A stretch of 64,000 bases of DNA. Origin: Croceibacterium sp. TMG7-5b_MA50. Lineage in GTDB: Bacteria > Pseudomonadota > Alphaproteobacteria > Sphingomonadales > Sphingomonadaceae. The stretch spans positions 1,196,001-1,260,000 of the forward strand of contig NZ_CP156082.1 in NCBI RefSeq assembly GCF_039830145.1, in the 5' to 3' direction. The notes beneath the pieces are model-generated. The model ran no database searches. It saw only the letters and a program-made list of their open reading frames with translations, and had not been told where the DNA came from. The first letter of the stretch is position 1. Every line of letters begins with the position of its first letter. Below are positions 38,298-45,429 of this stretch, in pieces. The translations under genes and the position numbers were made by a program.

Positions 38298-38975
38298 ATG
38301 GCCAGACGGCACAACATCTTCAGCACCGATCCGGCTTGCGCCCATTTTGCGCCCTTCGTGCATGGTGACACCAGCTACAGCTTCCACCTCCTCGGCTCCG
38401 TGGCGCCTGCCCGGCTGCTGGACAGCGGCGCCTGGCTGTTCGTCGACTGGTTGCTGCCCGACCTGTCCGGGCTGGAATTGTGCCGTCGCCTGCGGGCCGA
38501 TTCGCAATTGGCCGACGCGCACATCACGCTGGTGCTGGAGGAAGACAGCCTGGAAGACCGGCGCCGCGCACTGGCGGCAGGCGCCGACGATTACGCGATC
38601 GGTCCGCTAGACCGCCAGGCCATGCTGGACCGGGTCCTGGCGCTGAGCGCGGGCGGCGCCAGCGTGCTGCCGGAACAGCAGATCACGCTGGGCGCATTGC
38701 AGATCAATGTGGCCGGCCAGCAGGCCAGTTGGCAGGGGCAGCTGGTGCCGCTGCGCCCCAACGAGTTCCGCGTGCTCCGCTTCATGGCGCAGCAGCCCAA
38801 CCGCGTGCTCAGCCGGCAGGATCTGGTGGTGGCGCTCGGCAAGGCGGGTGATCCGGATTATCTGCGCACCGTGGATGTGTGGATCAAGCGCCTACGATCG
38901 GGGCTGAAAGCTGCCGGCGCGCCGCGCTTGCTGCGTACCGTGCATGGCCGCGGCTACGTGCTCGACATTTTGTAG
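38298..38975 (+). CDS. OmpR-type response regulator with degenerate receiver domain
   Basis: A 225-residue protein: receiver-like domain (about 5-118) and C-terminal winged helix (about 130-223; LVPLRPNEFRVLRFMAQQPN; TVDVWIKRLR; LLRTVHGRGYVLDIL). The phospho-acceptor equivalent Asp50 in FVDWLLPD is kept. However, the N-terminal acidic pair is reduced to one Asp (STDP), the beta4 Thr/Ser is missing in LVLEED, and the beta5 Lys of D-D-Y-x-x-K-P is Gly (DDYAIGP). Normal phospho-switching is therefore doubtful. ATG 38298 is preferred (GGGGGA upstream); longer frames add no conserved sequence. No kinase gene adjoins. Confidence 0.82.
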   Translation: MARRHNIFSTDPACAHFAPFVHGDTSYSFHLLGSVAPARLLDSGAWLFVDWLLPDLSGLELCRRLRADSQLADAHITLVLEEDSLEDRRRALAAGADDYAIGPLDRQAMLDRVLALSAGGASVLPEQQITLGALQINVAGQQASWQGQLVPLRPNEFRVLRFMAQQPNRVLSRQDLVVALGKAGDPDYLRTVDVWIKRLRSGLKAAGAPRLLRTVHGRGYVLDIL

Positions 38976-38981
38976 CGGACA

Positions 38982-39002
38982 GGGCCGGCTGAGCGCCGGC
39001 CC
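38982..39002. terminator. Bidirectional terminator hairpin
   Basis: GGGCCGGC-TGAGC-GCCGGCCC, 8-bp perfect stem between the convergent response regulator and TonB receptor genes. Confidence 0.6.
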
Positions 39003-39008
39003 CATCGG

Positions 39009-41756
39009 TCAGAAGGTGACGGACAGGGAAGCACCGAACGTGGTGCCGATGTCCCAGGAATTGATCTCGATCCGGTTGGTGCCGTTGTCTTGGAATTCCT
39101 GATGGTCGGTGCCGAAGATGTTGCGCGCCTCCAGCTTCAGCTCGGCATTGGTTCCGCCCAGTTCCAGCCCTTGTCGGAACACGACGTCTAGCCTTGTGCC
39201 CGGCGTCTCCAGAATGTCGGGCAGCTGGTTGAACCCGCGGCTCACCACACGGTCGCTGGCATAGGAGAACAGGAACGTCAGCTGCTGCAGCTGCTCGCTG
39301 TCTTCCAATCCGAGCTGCAGGTTCACCAGGTGATCCGACTGGCCGGTCAGCGGCGCATCAGGACGGAAGAAAAGCGTGGCATCATCGGTGCCGTAGCCGA
39401 ACACGGCGGTCCTATCGCCTTCCTGCACGCTGATGGACGATTGCGTGTAGGTATAGTTGGCGACCACCAGCAGTTCCTTCGTGGAGAAGAAGTCGCCGAT
39501 GTCGGCAAGGTCGTACCGGTACTCGAACTCGGCCTCCGCGCCGTAAAGTTCGGCGGAAGGAGCGTTCGCGAAGCTCGTCAGCACGCGGCCATCGGCATAG
39601 GTGGCGAAGGCTTCGATCGGGCGATCGATATTCTTGTAGAAACCCGCCACCAGCGCACGCACGCCGCCGGCGGGGTAATATTCGGCGCGCGCTTCCAGGT
39701 TCAGCAGCTCGCTGTCGGTCAGCAGCGGATTGCCCTGGAACACGCGGGTGGATTCCGGATCCTGGTACGCCTGGAAGATCAACTCGCGGAACTGTGGCCG
39801 GGCGATGGTGCGCGAGGCGCTGAGCCGCGCCTGCAACCCGTCCGTGACTTCGTAGGTCAGTGTCGCGGCCGGCAGGAAGTAATCATTGCCGAGCGAGGTG
39901 GTCGCCCCGCTGTCCGGCAAGGGATTGGTGTAGACCGACAGGTCCGGCGCAACCGTCTGCACCGCATCCTCATACCGGACGCCGGCATCGATCGTCAGCC
40001 CGGCGACAGGCTCCGCGCGAGCCTGGATGTAGGCGCCATGCACCTCCAGGTCGGCCAGGAAGGTCGGGGTCGCACTGGTCGTCTCGTCCAGGAGCAGCTG
40101 GTAGCGGGAGGACGGATCGGTGTTGGCGTCGCTCTCGCCGAAGTCGATCACGTCGTCGCTCAACAGACCGGCCGGCTGCAACAGGCTGAACGCCGCAGGG
40201 AACGCACCATTGGCGCGGATGCGGAACTCCCTGCGGGAGGAGATACGGTCCGTCTTGGTGTAGGCATAGCCGACCGTCGTGGTCAGCCAATCCAGCACCG
40301 GGTAGGACAGGTCGAGACCGGCGGAATAATTATCCTCCGTGAGGTCGGAGAACACCACCCGCGCATCACTGCGCTGCCCATCCAGCGTGTTCTGCCACAG
40401 GCCGGGGAACGGGTTGCTTTCGCCCGGGCTCTGGAAATAGTCGAGCGAGTATTCGAACGGTGCCTCGCGCTGGGTCTGGGCATAGCCGGCGCGAAGGTCG
40501 ACGCCCAGATCGCCAAATTCCATCTCGCCGACGAATTGCGTGTCGATCAGCTGGCGCTCGAACCACGAGGTGTTCTGGTCCACCTCCGCATTGCCGCTGT
40601 CGAAATTGGTGCCGATGCCCAGCACCGACTGCTTCAACGTGTCGCGGATATACAGGTTGGTCCAGCGGAAGCGATGCTCGCCGATCTCGAAACCGAGACC
40701 CAGCAGGCCGTTCACCAGCACGCGGTTGTCGGTGGTGTAGTTGAGGAACGAGGAATTGAGCTGCAGGTCCGCGCTGCCCGATGCATCGCTCTGGATCAGG
40801 CGGTTGCGCCAGCGATTGTTGATCCCGGCCGTGGCGATGATGCCAAGCCGCCCCTCGCCCACATCGATGCCGGTGCCCGCGGTGATCGCGCCGGAGAAGT
40901 TGACCGGCAGGCGGTTCAGCCGCTGCAGCGTCATGAATTGCGGGTTGGTGATATCCTTGATGATATCACGCACCGTGCCGCGATCGGTCACATCGCTCAG
41001 CTGCTGACCACTGTCGAAGAACGCCTGCAAGGCCGGCGGCGTGTCGCGCGAACCGTCATCGAAGCCGGTCCAGTCGCTGTCCGATCCGAAGTAGCTGTAG
41101 CCCACCTGGCCGGTCGTCTCGGTATCGCCGCTGATCCCACCGCCGACAGTGACGAAGCTTTCGTCAGGCACTGCGGAGGTCGTCAGGTTGATGACGCCGC
41201 CGCCGAACTCGCCCGGATAGTTGGCGGAATAGGTCTTCTGCACCAGCGAGGATGCGACCACGTTGGTCGGGAAGATGTCGAGCGGGACCACGCGGCTGAG
41301 CGGTTCCGGGCTCGGCAGCGGAAGGCCGTTCAGCAGCGCGAGGGAGTACCGGTCGCCGAGGCCGCGGACGAACACGAAGCCGTTGCCCTGCACCGACAGG
41401 CCGGTCACCCGGCCCAGCGCACCGGCGATGTCGCCCTCGCCCGTTCGGGCGATCTGTTCCGCCGACAGGATGGACAGCACCTGCGTCGCGTTGCGCTGCA
41501 GGTCGCGGTTGATGCGGCCCGTCACGATGATCTCGCCACCGGGAACGGAGATGTCCGCTTCCGTCGGGACCGGCTCGCCCGTCGCCGGATCGATCTGGTC
41601 GGCGGTCGCATCCTGGACGGCCGGCTGCTGGTTCGGCACGCCCGCGGGCACGCCGGCATTGGTGGACGCGGTGGTGCCCTGCGCGCAGGCGCCGAAGGGG
41701 GCCGAAAGGCCGGTGGTGAGCAGCAACAGCCCTGCCAGCTGCTTCGCAGTGGTCAT
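39009..41756 (-). CDS. TonB-dependent receptor
   Basis: A 915-residue outer-membrane receptor. The signal peptide ends FGACAQ, and a Pro/Thr-rich stretch precedes the plug (about 75-200; GFVFVRGLGDRYSLALLNGL, TYSANYPGEFGGGVINLTT). The barrel ends in GASLSVTF with a terminal Phe, as usual for beta-barrel insertion. ATG 41756 starts the signal peptide with AGGGGG upstream. It is preceded on the same strand by a large secreted lipoprotein, with which it likely forms a receptor/surface-protein pair. Cargo unknown. Confidence 0.9.
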   Translation of the reverse strand: MTTAKQLAGLLLLTTGLSAPFGACAQGTTASTNAGVPAGVPNQQPAVQDATADQIDPATGEPVPTEADISVPGGEIIVTGRINRDLQRNATQVLSILSAEQIARTGEGDIAGALGRVTGLSVQGNGFVFVRGLGDRYSLALLNGLPLPSPEPLSRVVPLDIFPTNVVASSLVQKTYSANYPGEFGGGVINLTTSAVPDESFVTVGGGISGDTETTGQVGYSYFGSDSDWTGFDDGSRDTPPALQAFFDSGQQLSDVTDRGTVRDIIKDITNPQFMTLQRLNRLPVNFSGAITAGTGIDVGEGRLGIIATAGINNRWRNRLIQSDASGSADLQLNSSFLNYTTDNRVLVNGLLGLGFEIGEHRFRWTNLYIRDTLKQSVLGIGTNFDSGNAEVDQNTSWFERQLIDTQFVGEMEFGDLGVDLRAGYAQTQREAPFEYSLDYFQSPGESNPFPGLWQNTLDGQRSDARVVFSDLTEDNYSAGLDLSYPVLDWLTTTVGYAYTKTDRISSRREFRIRANGAFPAAFSLLQPAGLLSDDVIDFGESDANTDPSSRYQLLLDETTSATPTFLADLEVHGAYIQARAEPVAGLTIDAGVRYEDAVQTVAPDLSVYTNPLPDSGATTSLGNDYFLPAATLTYEVTDGLQARLSASRTIARPQFRELIFQAYQDPESTRVFQGNPLLTDSELLNLEARAEYYPAGGVRALVAGFYKNIDRPIEAFATYADGRVLTSFANAPSAELYGAEAEFEYRYDLADIGDFFSTKELLVVANYTYTQSSISVQEGDRTAVFGYGTDDATLFFRPDAPLTGQSDHLVNLQLGLEDSEQLQQLTFLFSYASDRVVSRGFNQLPDILETPGTRLDVVFRQGLELGGTNAELKLEARNIFGTDHQEFQDNGTNRIEINSWDIGTTFGASLSVTF

Positions 41757-41810
41757 GGTACGGACCCCCTCATGGATCGAAACTGGGGCGGGCGTTCTGC
41801 CCGCATCATG

Positions 41811-41850
41811 CAAGAACGGGCGCGCCCCAGCAGCAACTGGCGCGCGCCCG
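41811..41850 (-). terminator. Terminator between the lipoprotein and the TonB receptor
   Basis: On the minus strand a 14-position stem with one mismatch (41817-41830 pairing with 41837-41850) is followed by TTCTTG. It lies 17 nt after the lipoprotein stop, so the lipoprotein can be made in excess over the receptor. Confidence 0.6.
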
Positions 41851-41866
41851 ACATGGCTTCCTTGCC

Positions 41867-43456
41867 TTACTGGTAGACCGGCAGGCTGGTGCAGGCGCCG
41901 GTGTTGCCGGTGCCGAAGTTCGCCGTGGCCGAGTTGCAGGTCCATCGCGCGTACCAAGTGTCAGAAGCATCACGCACCGCACCGATATAGGTGGTGGCGT
42001 CGAAGAAGCTGCTCAGCGTGCTGGCGTTGAAAGCGGACACTGCGCTCTCGTTCGCGCCGTTCACGAACAGGTTCGTGAGGGTCGGCGTGAAGCTGGCATT
42101 GTTGTTAGTGCCGGCGTTGAAGATGGTGCGCACGTTGTCGGCGGTGACGTTGTTGCTGCCGATGAACTGGGCCGCACCACCGCACTGCATCACGACCGAC
42201 TGGAAGATCGGCGGGCCGACATCGTCCAGGCCGCTGTCGCTATTCCGGATCGTTTCAGAATGCTGCACGCGAATGCACTCGTCCTGCGGGCTGACCAGCA
42301 CGCCGTTCAGCAGCGCATAGTCGGTGCCGCCGCGCAGCCGGATGGCCGCCTGGCCGTCCGCCGCCGCCGCACCCTGCACGAACACGAAGTTGCTGATGCG
42401 GGTGTTCTGACGCGGGGTGGAGTCGCGCAGATCGTCCGAGTCGGCTTCGATGATGGTGTCGTGCGTGTTCGTGTTGTGGACCACGATCACGTATTGCAGG
42501 TTGGCCTTAACACCGGTGTCGCTGTCGATCGAGTCATCCTCGGCCCCGACGACGATGAAGTACTTCATGTTGACGTAGCCGCCGAAGAACTCGGCGCCAT
42601 CGTCAGAACTGTTGTAGCTCATGATATGGTCAAGCTGCGTACCGGTACCGGTGCCGCCGGTGGTCAGCGATTGCAGTTCGCTGTTGCTGCCCAACACAAA
42701 GCCGGAATAGCGGATCTGGACGTAGCTCATCCGCCCGGAATTGTCGTTCACGGTGGCGCCGCCGAAGAAGGCGGGGCTTGCCGACCCTTCAACCTGGCGT
42801 TCGCACTGCGCGCTGCCAGGCACGGCGCCCGACGCCGCGCAATCGGTGACCGGCGCACGGCCGCTCAGCACCACGCCGCCCCACTGGCCGGAAGACGATT
42901 CGGTGTTGAACCCAACTACGTTGTCGCGGCTCGTGAAGATGATCGGCCGTTCCGCCGTGCCGACCGCATTGATGCGGTTGCCACGGTTGACGTTCAGGAA
43001 GGCTGCGCCGCTAGAATAGACGATCACGCCCGGATCGATGGTCAGAACCACATTCGTGTCGCTGGACCCGTCGGAGGCGTCGGGCACCGGCCCGCCATCC
43101 GTGCCGACGTCCACGCGGCCGTTCATGCGATACAGCACGCCCGCGAAATACGGTAGGCGACTGGACGCGTTGAACCGCGACGGCAGGGTGCAGACGCGAT
43201 AGGTGCCGGTCGGTCCAGCAATCGTACCTTCGTCAGCCAGACCCTGCGGGTCGGCGATCGTCGGGCAGCCGCCGGCCGGCGTCACAGTCGCCGGCGGAGT
43301 CGGTGCAGGCGACGGTGCAGGCGACGGCGCAGGTGTAGCGGGCGGGTTGATGATGATGTTGCCGCCTGTCCCGGGAGAGGCGATTTCGTCGGGTCCGCAG
43401 GCGGACAGCGCCAGCAGGCTGCAGCCCAGAACGAGCGAACGGGTCAGGTAAGTCAC
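41867..43456 (-). CDS. Large lipoprotein, probable right-handed parallel beta-helix
   Basis: A 529-residue protein. The signal ends with a lipobox-like LSAC (Cys near residue 20), followed by a Pro/Ala/Ser linker with three APSP-type repeats. The rest is Asn/Asp/Ser/Thr/Gly-rich and has strand-turn repetition (NVVLTIDPGVIVYSSGAAFL, GGVVLSGRAPV, QYVIVVHNTNTHDTIIEADS), which fits a parallel beta-helix or bowl of the kind seen in polysaccharide-active or adhesive proteins. GTG 43456 has GGGGGA upstream. Two Cys near the C-terminus could pair. No catalytic signature was recognised. It precedes the TonB receptor and probably works with it at the surface. Confidence 0.78.
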   Translation of the reverse strand: MTYLTRSLVLGCSLLALSACGPDEIASPGTGGNIIINPPATPAPSPAPSPAPTPPATVTPAGGCPTIADPQGLADEGTIAGPTGTYRVCTLPSRFNASSRLPYFAGVLYRMNGRVDVGTDGGPVPDASDGSSDTNVVLTIDPGVIVYSSGAAFLNVNRGNRINAVGTAERPIIFTSRDNVVGFNTESSSGQWGGVVLSGRAPVTDCAASGAVPGSAQCERQVEGSASPAFFGGATVNDNSGRMSYVQIRYSGFVLGSNSELQSLTTGGTGTGTQLDHIMSYNSSDDGAEFFGGYVNMKYFIVVGAEDDSIDSDTGVKANLQYVIVVHNTNTHDTIIEADSDDLRDSTPRQNTRISNFVFVQGAAAADGQAAIRLRGGTDYALLNGVLVSPQDECIRVQHSETIRNSDSGLDDVGPPIFQSVVMQCGGAAQFIGSNNVTADNVRTIFNAGTNNNASFTPTLTNLFVNGANESAVSAFNASTLSSFFDATTYIGAVRDASDTWYARWTCNSATANFGTGNTGACTSLPVYQ

Positions 43457-43665
43457 AGCACATCCCCCATGTGGTGGCGAGAATCAGGCGATCGGCATCG
43501 CTGCGCCGCGACTAGGACCGTGCTGTGACACTTTCTTTGCAACGAGGATCAAGTTTGACGAACGTCGCAAGGTTGCAGTTTTGTGACAATGTGACGTTTT
43601 CATTGCACATGGCGATCATCGGCGTAGCCTGCATCATCAAACATTTAATTGCGGAGAGTATCGCC
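43457..43665. promoter_or_regulatory. Divergent promoter region with TGTGAC repeats
   Basis: 209 bp between the divergent lipoprotein and TPR genes. It contains a tandem direct repeat TGTGACAA-TGTGACGT at 43582-43597 and another TGTGACA at 43524. On the opposite strand these read TTGTCAC/TGTCACA, which is reminiscent of Pho-box half sites (CTGTCAT) but the spacing is not the standard 11 bp. The region is much AT-richer than its surroundings near 43540-43660. Confidence 0.45.
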
Positions 43666-44049
43666 ATGACCTCGCTTTCCCTTCTTGCCGCCGCCATCGT
43701 GCTGGTCGGCCAGCCGATCACCTCCGTTCCCGGCCCTGACATGAAGATCACCGAACTGCGCGAAGTCGCTTACGAGGAACTGATGGACGGCCAGACCGAG
43801 GCTGCGGTCTCGGTGATCGAGGCCGAGCTGGCGGAGCGTCCGGGCGACCCGGCCCTGCTGATCAACTTGGGCAGCGCCTATCTCCGCCAGGGTCGCGCGG
43901 CAGAGGCTGCGACCTTGTTCCAGCAGGCCGCGGACAGCCGGGTGCGCTACGATCTGGAACTGGCCGACGGCCGCTGGATGGATTCGCGCCGTGCGGCCAA
44001 ACTGGCGCAGGTGAATGCCGGTGGCAGGATGCTGCTCGCGAGCAGATGA
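43666..44049 (+). CDS. Small TPR-repeat periplasmic protein
   Basis: A 127-residue protein with a short hydrophobic N-terminus (LSLLAAAIVLVGQPI) that could be a signal peptide or anchor. One to two tetratricopeptide repeats follow (LREVAYEELMDGQTEAAVSV; PALLINLGSAYLRQGRAAEA). The ATG has a GGAGAG site. It is divergent from the lipoprotein/TonB receptor operon and shares its promoter region. A protein-protein contact role is likely; the partner is unknown. Confidence 0.78.
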   Translation: MTSLSLLAAAIVLVGQPITSVPGPDMKITELREVAYEELMDGQTEAAVSVIEAELAERPGDPALLINLGSAYLRQGRAAEAATLFQQAADSRVRYDLELADGRWMDSRRAAKLAQVNAGGRMLLASR

Positions 44050-44162
44050 AGCAACGATCCCCGGCGCGGCAGGTCCGCGCCGACGATCTAGGTGATCCGG
44101 CAAGCAGTTGTGTCACGCGGCTGTCATCTGGCATAAGCATTGGCGCGCTTTCTGGAGCACCG

Positions 44163-44792
44163 ATGATTCTGCGCACTGCACTGATTGCCACAGCAGCGAT
44201 GCTGGCCACGCACGGTCTGCCTGCGCACGCCGACGTGCTGGAGATCGGGGCGAATGGCGACGCCGTGTGGCTGACCGGTTCGTCGGCAACCTCTCCCGTG
44301 GATGCTGGCGCCCCGGCGTCGCTGGCGGAAATACCACCGGAAGCCGGGATTGTTCCCGACCACGCGATCGCCATGCTGGCAGCGCAGGCAGGCACGGTGC
44401 CGCAGCTCTACGCCGCCAAGGTGGCGGAGCTTGCCGCACGCTATGATCTCAGCCCCGCACTGATAGAGGCGCTGGTCTGGCAAGAAAGCCGCTGGCGCGC
44501 CGATGCCCGCAGCCCCGTGGGCGCGCGGGGCCTCGCCCAGTTGATGCCGGGCACCGCCCGCGACCTGGGCGTGAACCCCGATGATCCGTTCGCCAACCTG
44601 GAAGGCGGCGCGCGCTACCTGCGCGAGCAGATCGATCGCTTCGGCGGCGATATCGAACAGGCGCTTGCCGCCTACAATGCCGGGCCAGGTCGTGTGATGC
44701 GTGCCGGCGGCGTCCCCCGCATCCGCGAGACCCAGGGCTACGTTTCTGCCATCATGGGCCGCCTTTCCGATCATTCCCGGAGTGACAAGTGA
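44163..44792 (+). CDS. virB1: Lytic transglycosylase, VirB1-like
   Basis: A 209-residue exported muramidase-type transglycosylase that opens peptidoglycan for a secretion machine. The signal peptide ends PAHA. The SLT domain carries ALVWQESRW with catalytic Glu108, GLAQLMPGTARDLG and LAAYNAGPGRVM. GGAG is just upstream of ATG 44163. It overlaps virB2 by 4 nt (GTGA) and starts the virB operon. Confidence 0.9.
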   Translation: MILRTALIATAAMLATHGLPAHADVLEIGANGDAVWLTGSSATSPVDAGAPASLAEIPPEAGIVPDHAIAMLAAQAGTVPQLYAAKVAELAARYDLSPALIEALVWQESRWRADARSPVGARGLAQLMPGTARDLGVNPDDPFANLEGGARYLREQIDRFGGDIEQALAAYNAGPGRVMRAGGVPRIRETQGYVSAIMGRLSDHSRSDK

Positions 44793-45109
44793 ACGCCAAG
44801 TCCATCCTTCCCCGCCTGCTCGCCGCACTCGCCGCCATTGTCGCGCCCATGGCCGCCCAGGCGCAGCCGGTTGCCGGCAGCCCGCAGGGTTCCGGCCCCA
44901 TCAACGCCGCGCTTGCCTGGATGCAGGGCACGCTGCTGGGCAACGTGGCCACGGCGGTGGCAGTGATGGCGGTGGCGGCGGTCGGCTTCGGCATGCTGAC
45001 GGGTCGCATGAACTGGCGCTTCGGCGCGACGGTGATCATCGGCGTGTTCATCATCTTCGGCGCCGGCAGCATCGTGTCGGGCATCCAGTCCGCTGCAGCG
45101 GTTGGGTAA
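44789..45109 (+). CDS. virB2: TrbC/VirB2 family pilin
   Basis: A 106-residue prepilin: long signal peptide (cleavage near AQAQ), then two hydrophobic helices (VATAVAVMAVAAVGFGMLTG; FGATVIIGVFIIFGAGSIV) separated by the basic loop RMNWR. This is the standard VirB2/TrbC topology, forming the type IV secretion pilus or channel lining. Confidence 0.9.
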   Translation: MNAKSILPRLLAALAAIVAPMAAQAQPVAGSPQGSGPINAALAWMQGTLLGNVATAVAVMAVAAVGFGMLTGRMNWRFGATVIIGVFIIFGAGSIVSGIQSAAAVG

Positions 45110-45110
45110 G

Positions 45111-45392
45111 GTGGACCTCATCCGCCACCCCGTCCATCGCGCGCTGACCCGGCCGCAGATGTTCGCGGGCGTGACCTACAACTATTTCATCATCAACGCC
45201 GCGCTGACGACGGAGCTGTTCCTGATCACGGGCAGCTTCCTCGCCCTGTTGGCGGCGGTGGCGATCCATGGCGTGGGTTATTTCGCCTGCCTGCGCGAGC
45301 CGCGCATCTTCGACCTGTGGCTGACCAAGGTCAGCAAGTGTCCGCGCGTCAAGAACTGGAAGCATTGGGGCTGCAACAGCTACGCCCCGTGA
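45111..45392 (+). CDS. virB3: VirB3 family inner-membrane protein
   Basis: A 93-residue protein with the VirB3 opening LIRHPVHRALTRPQMFAGV and one or two transmembrane helices (NYFIINAALTTELFLITGSF). It associates with VirB4 at the inner membrane. GTG 45111 fits family length; a TTG at 45102 inside the end of virB2 is the alternative. Confidence 0.9.
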   Translation: MDLIRHPVHRALTRPQMFAGVTYNYFIINAALTTELFLITGSFLALLAAVAIHGVGYFACLREPRIFDLWLTKVSKCPRVKNWKHWGCNSYAP

Positions 45393-45429
45393 CGGCGCCC
45401 AACCCCGTCGTCCGCAAGGAGCAGAACGC

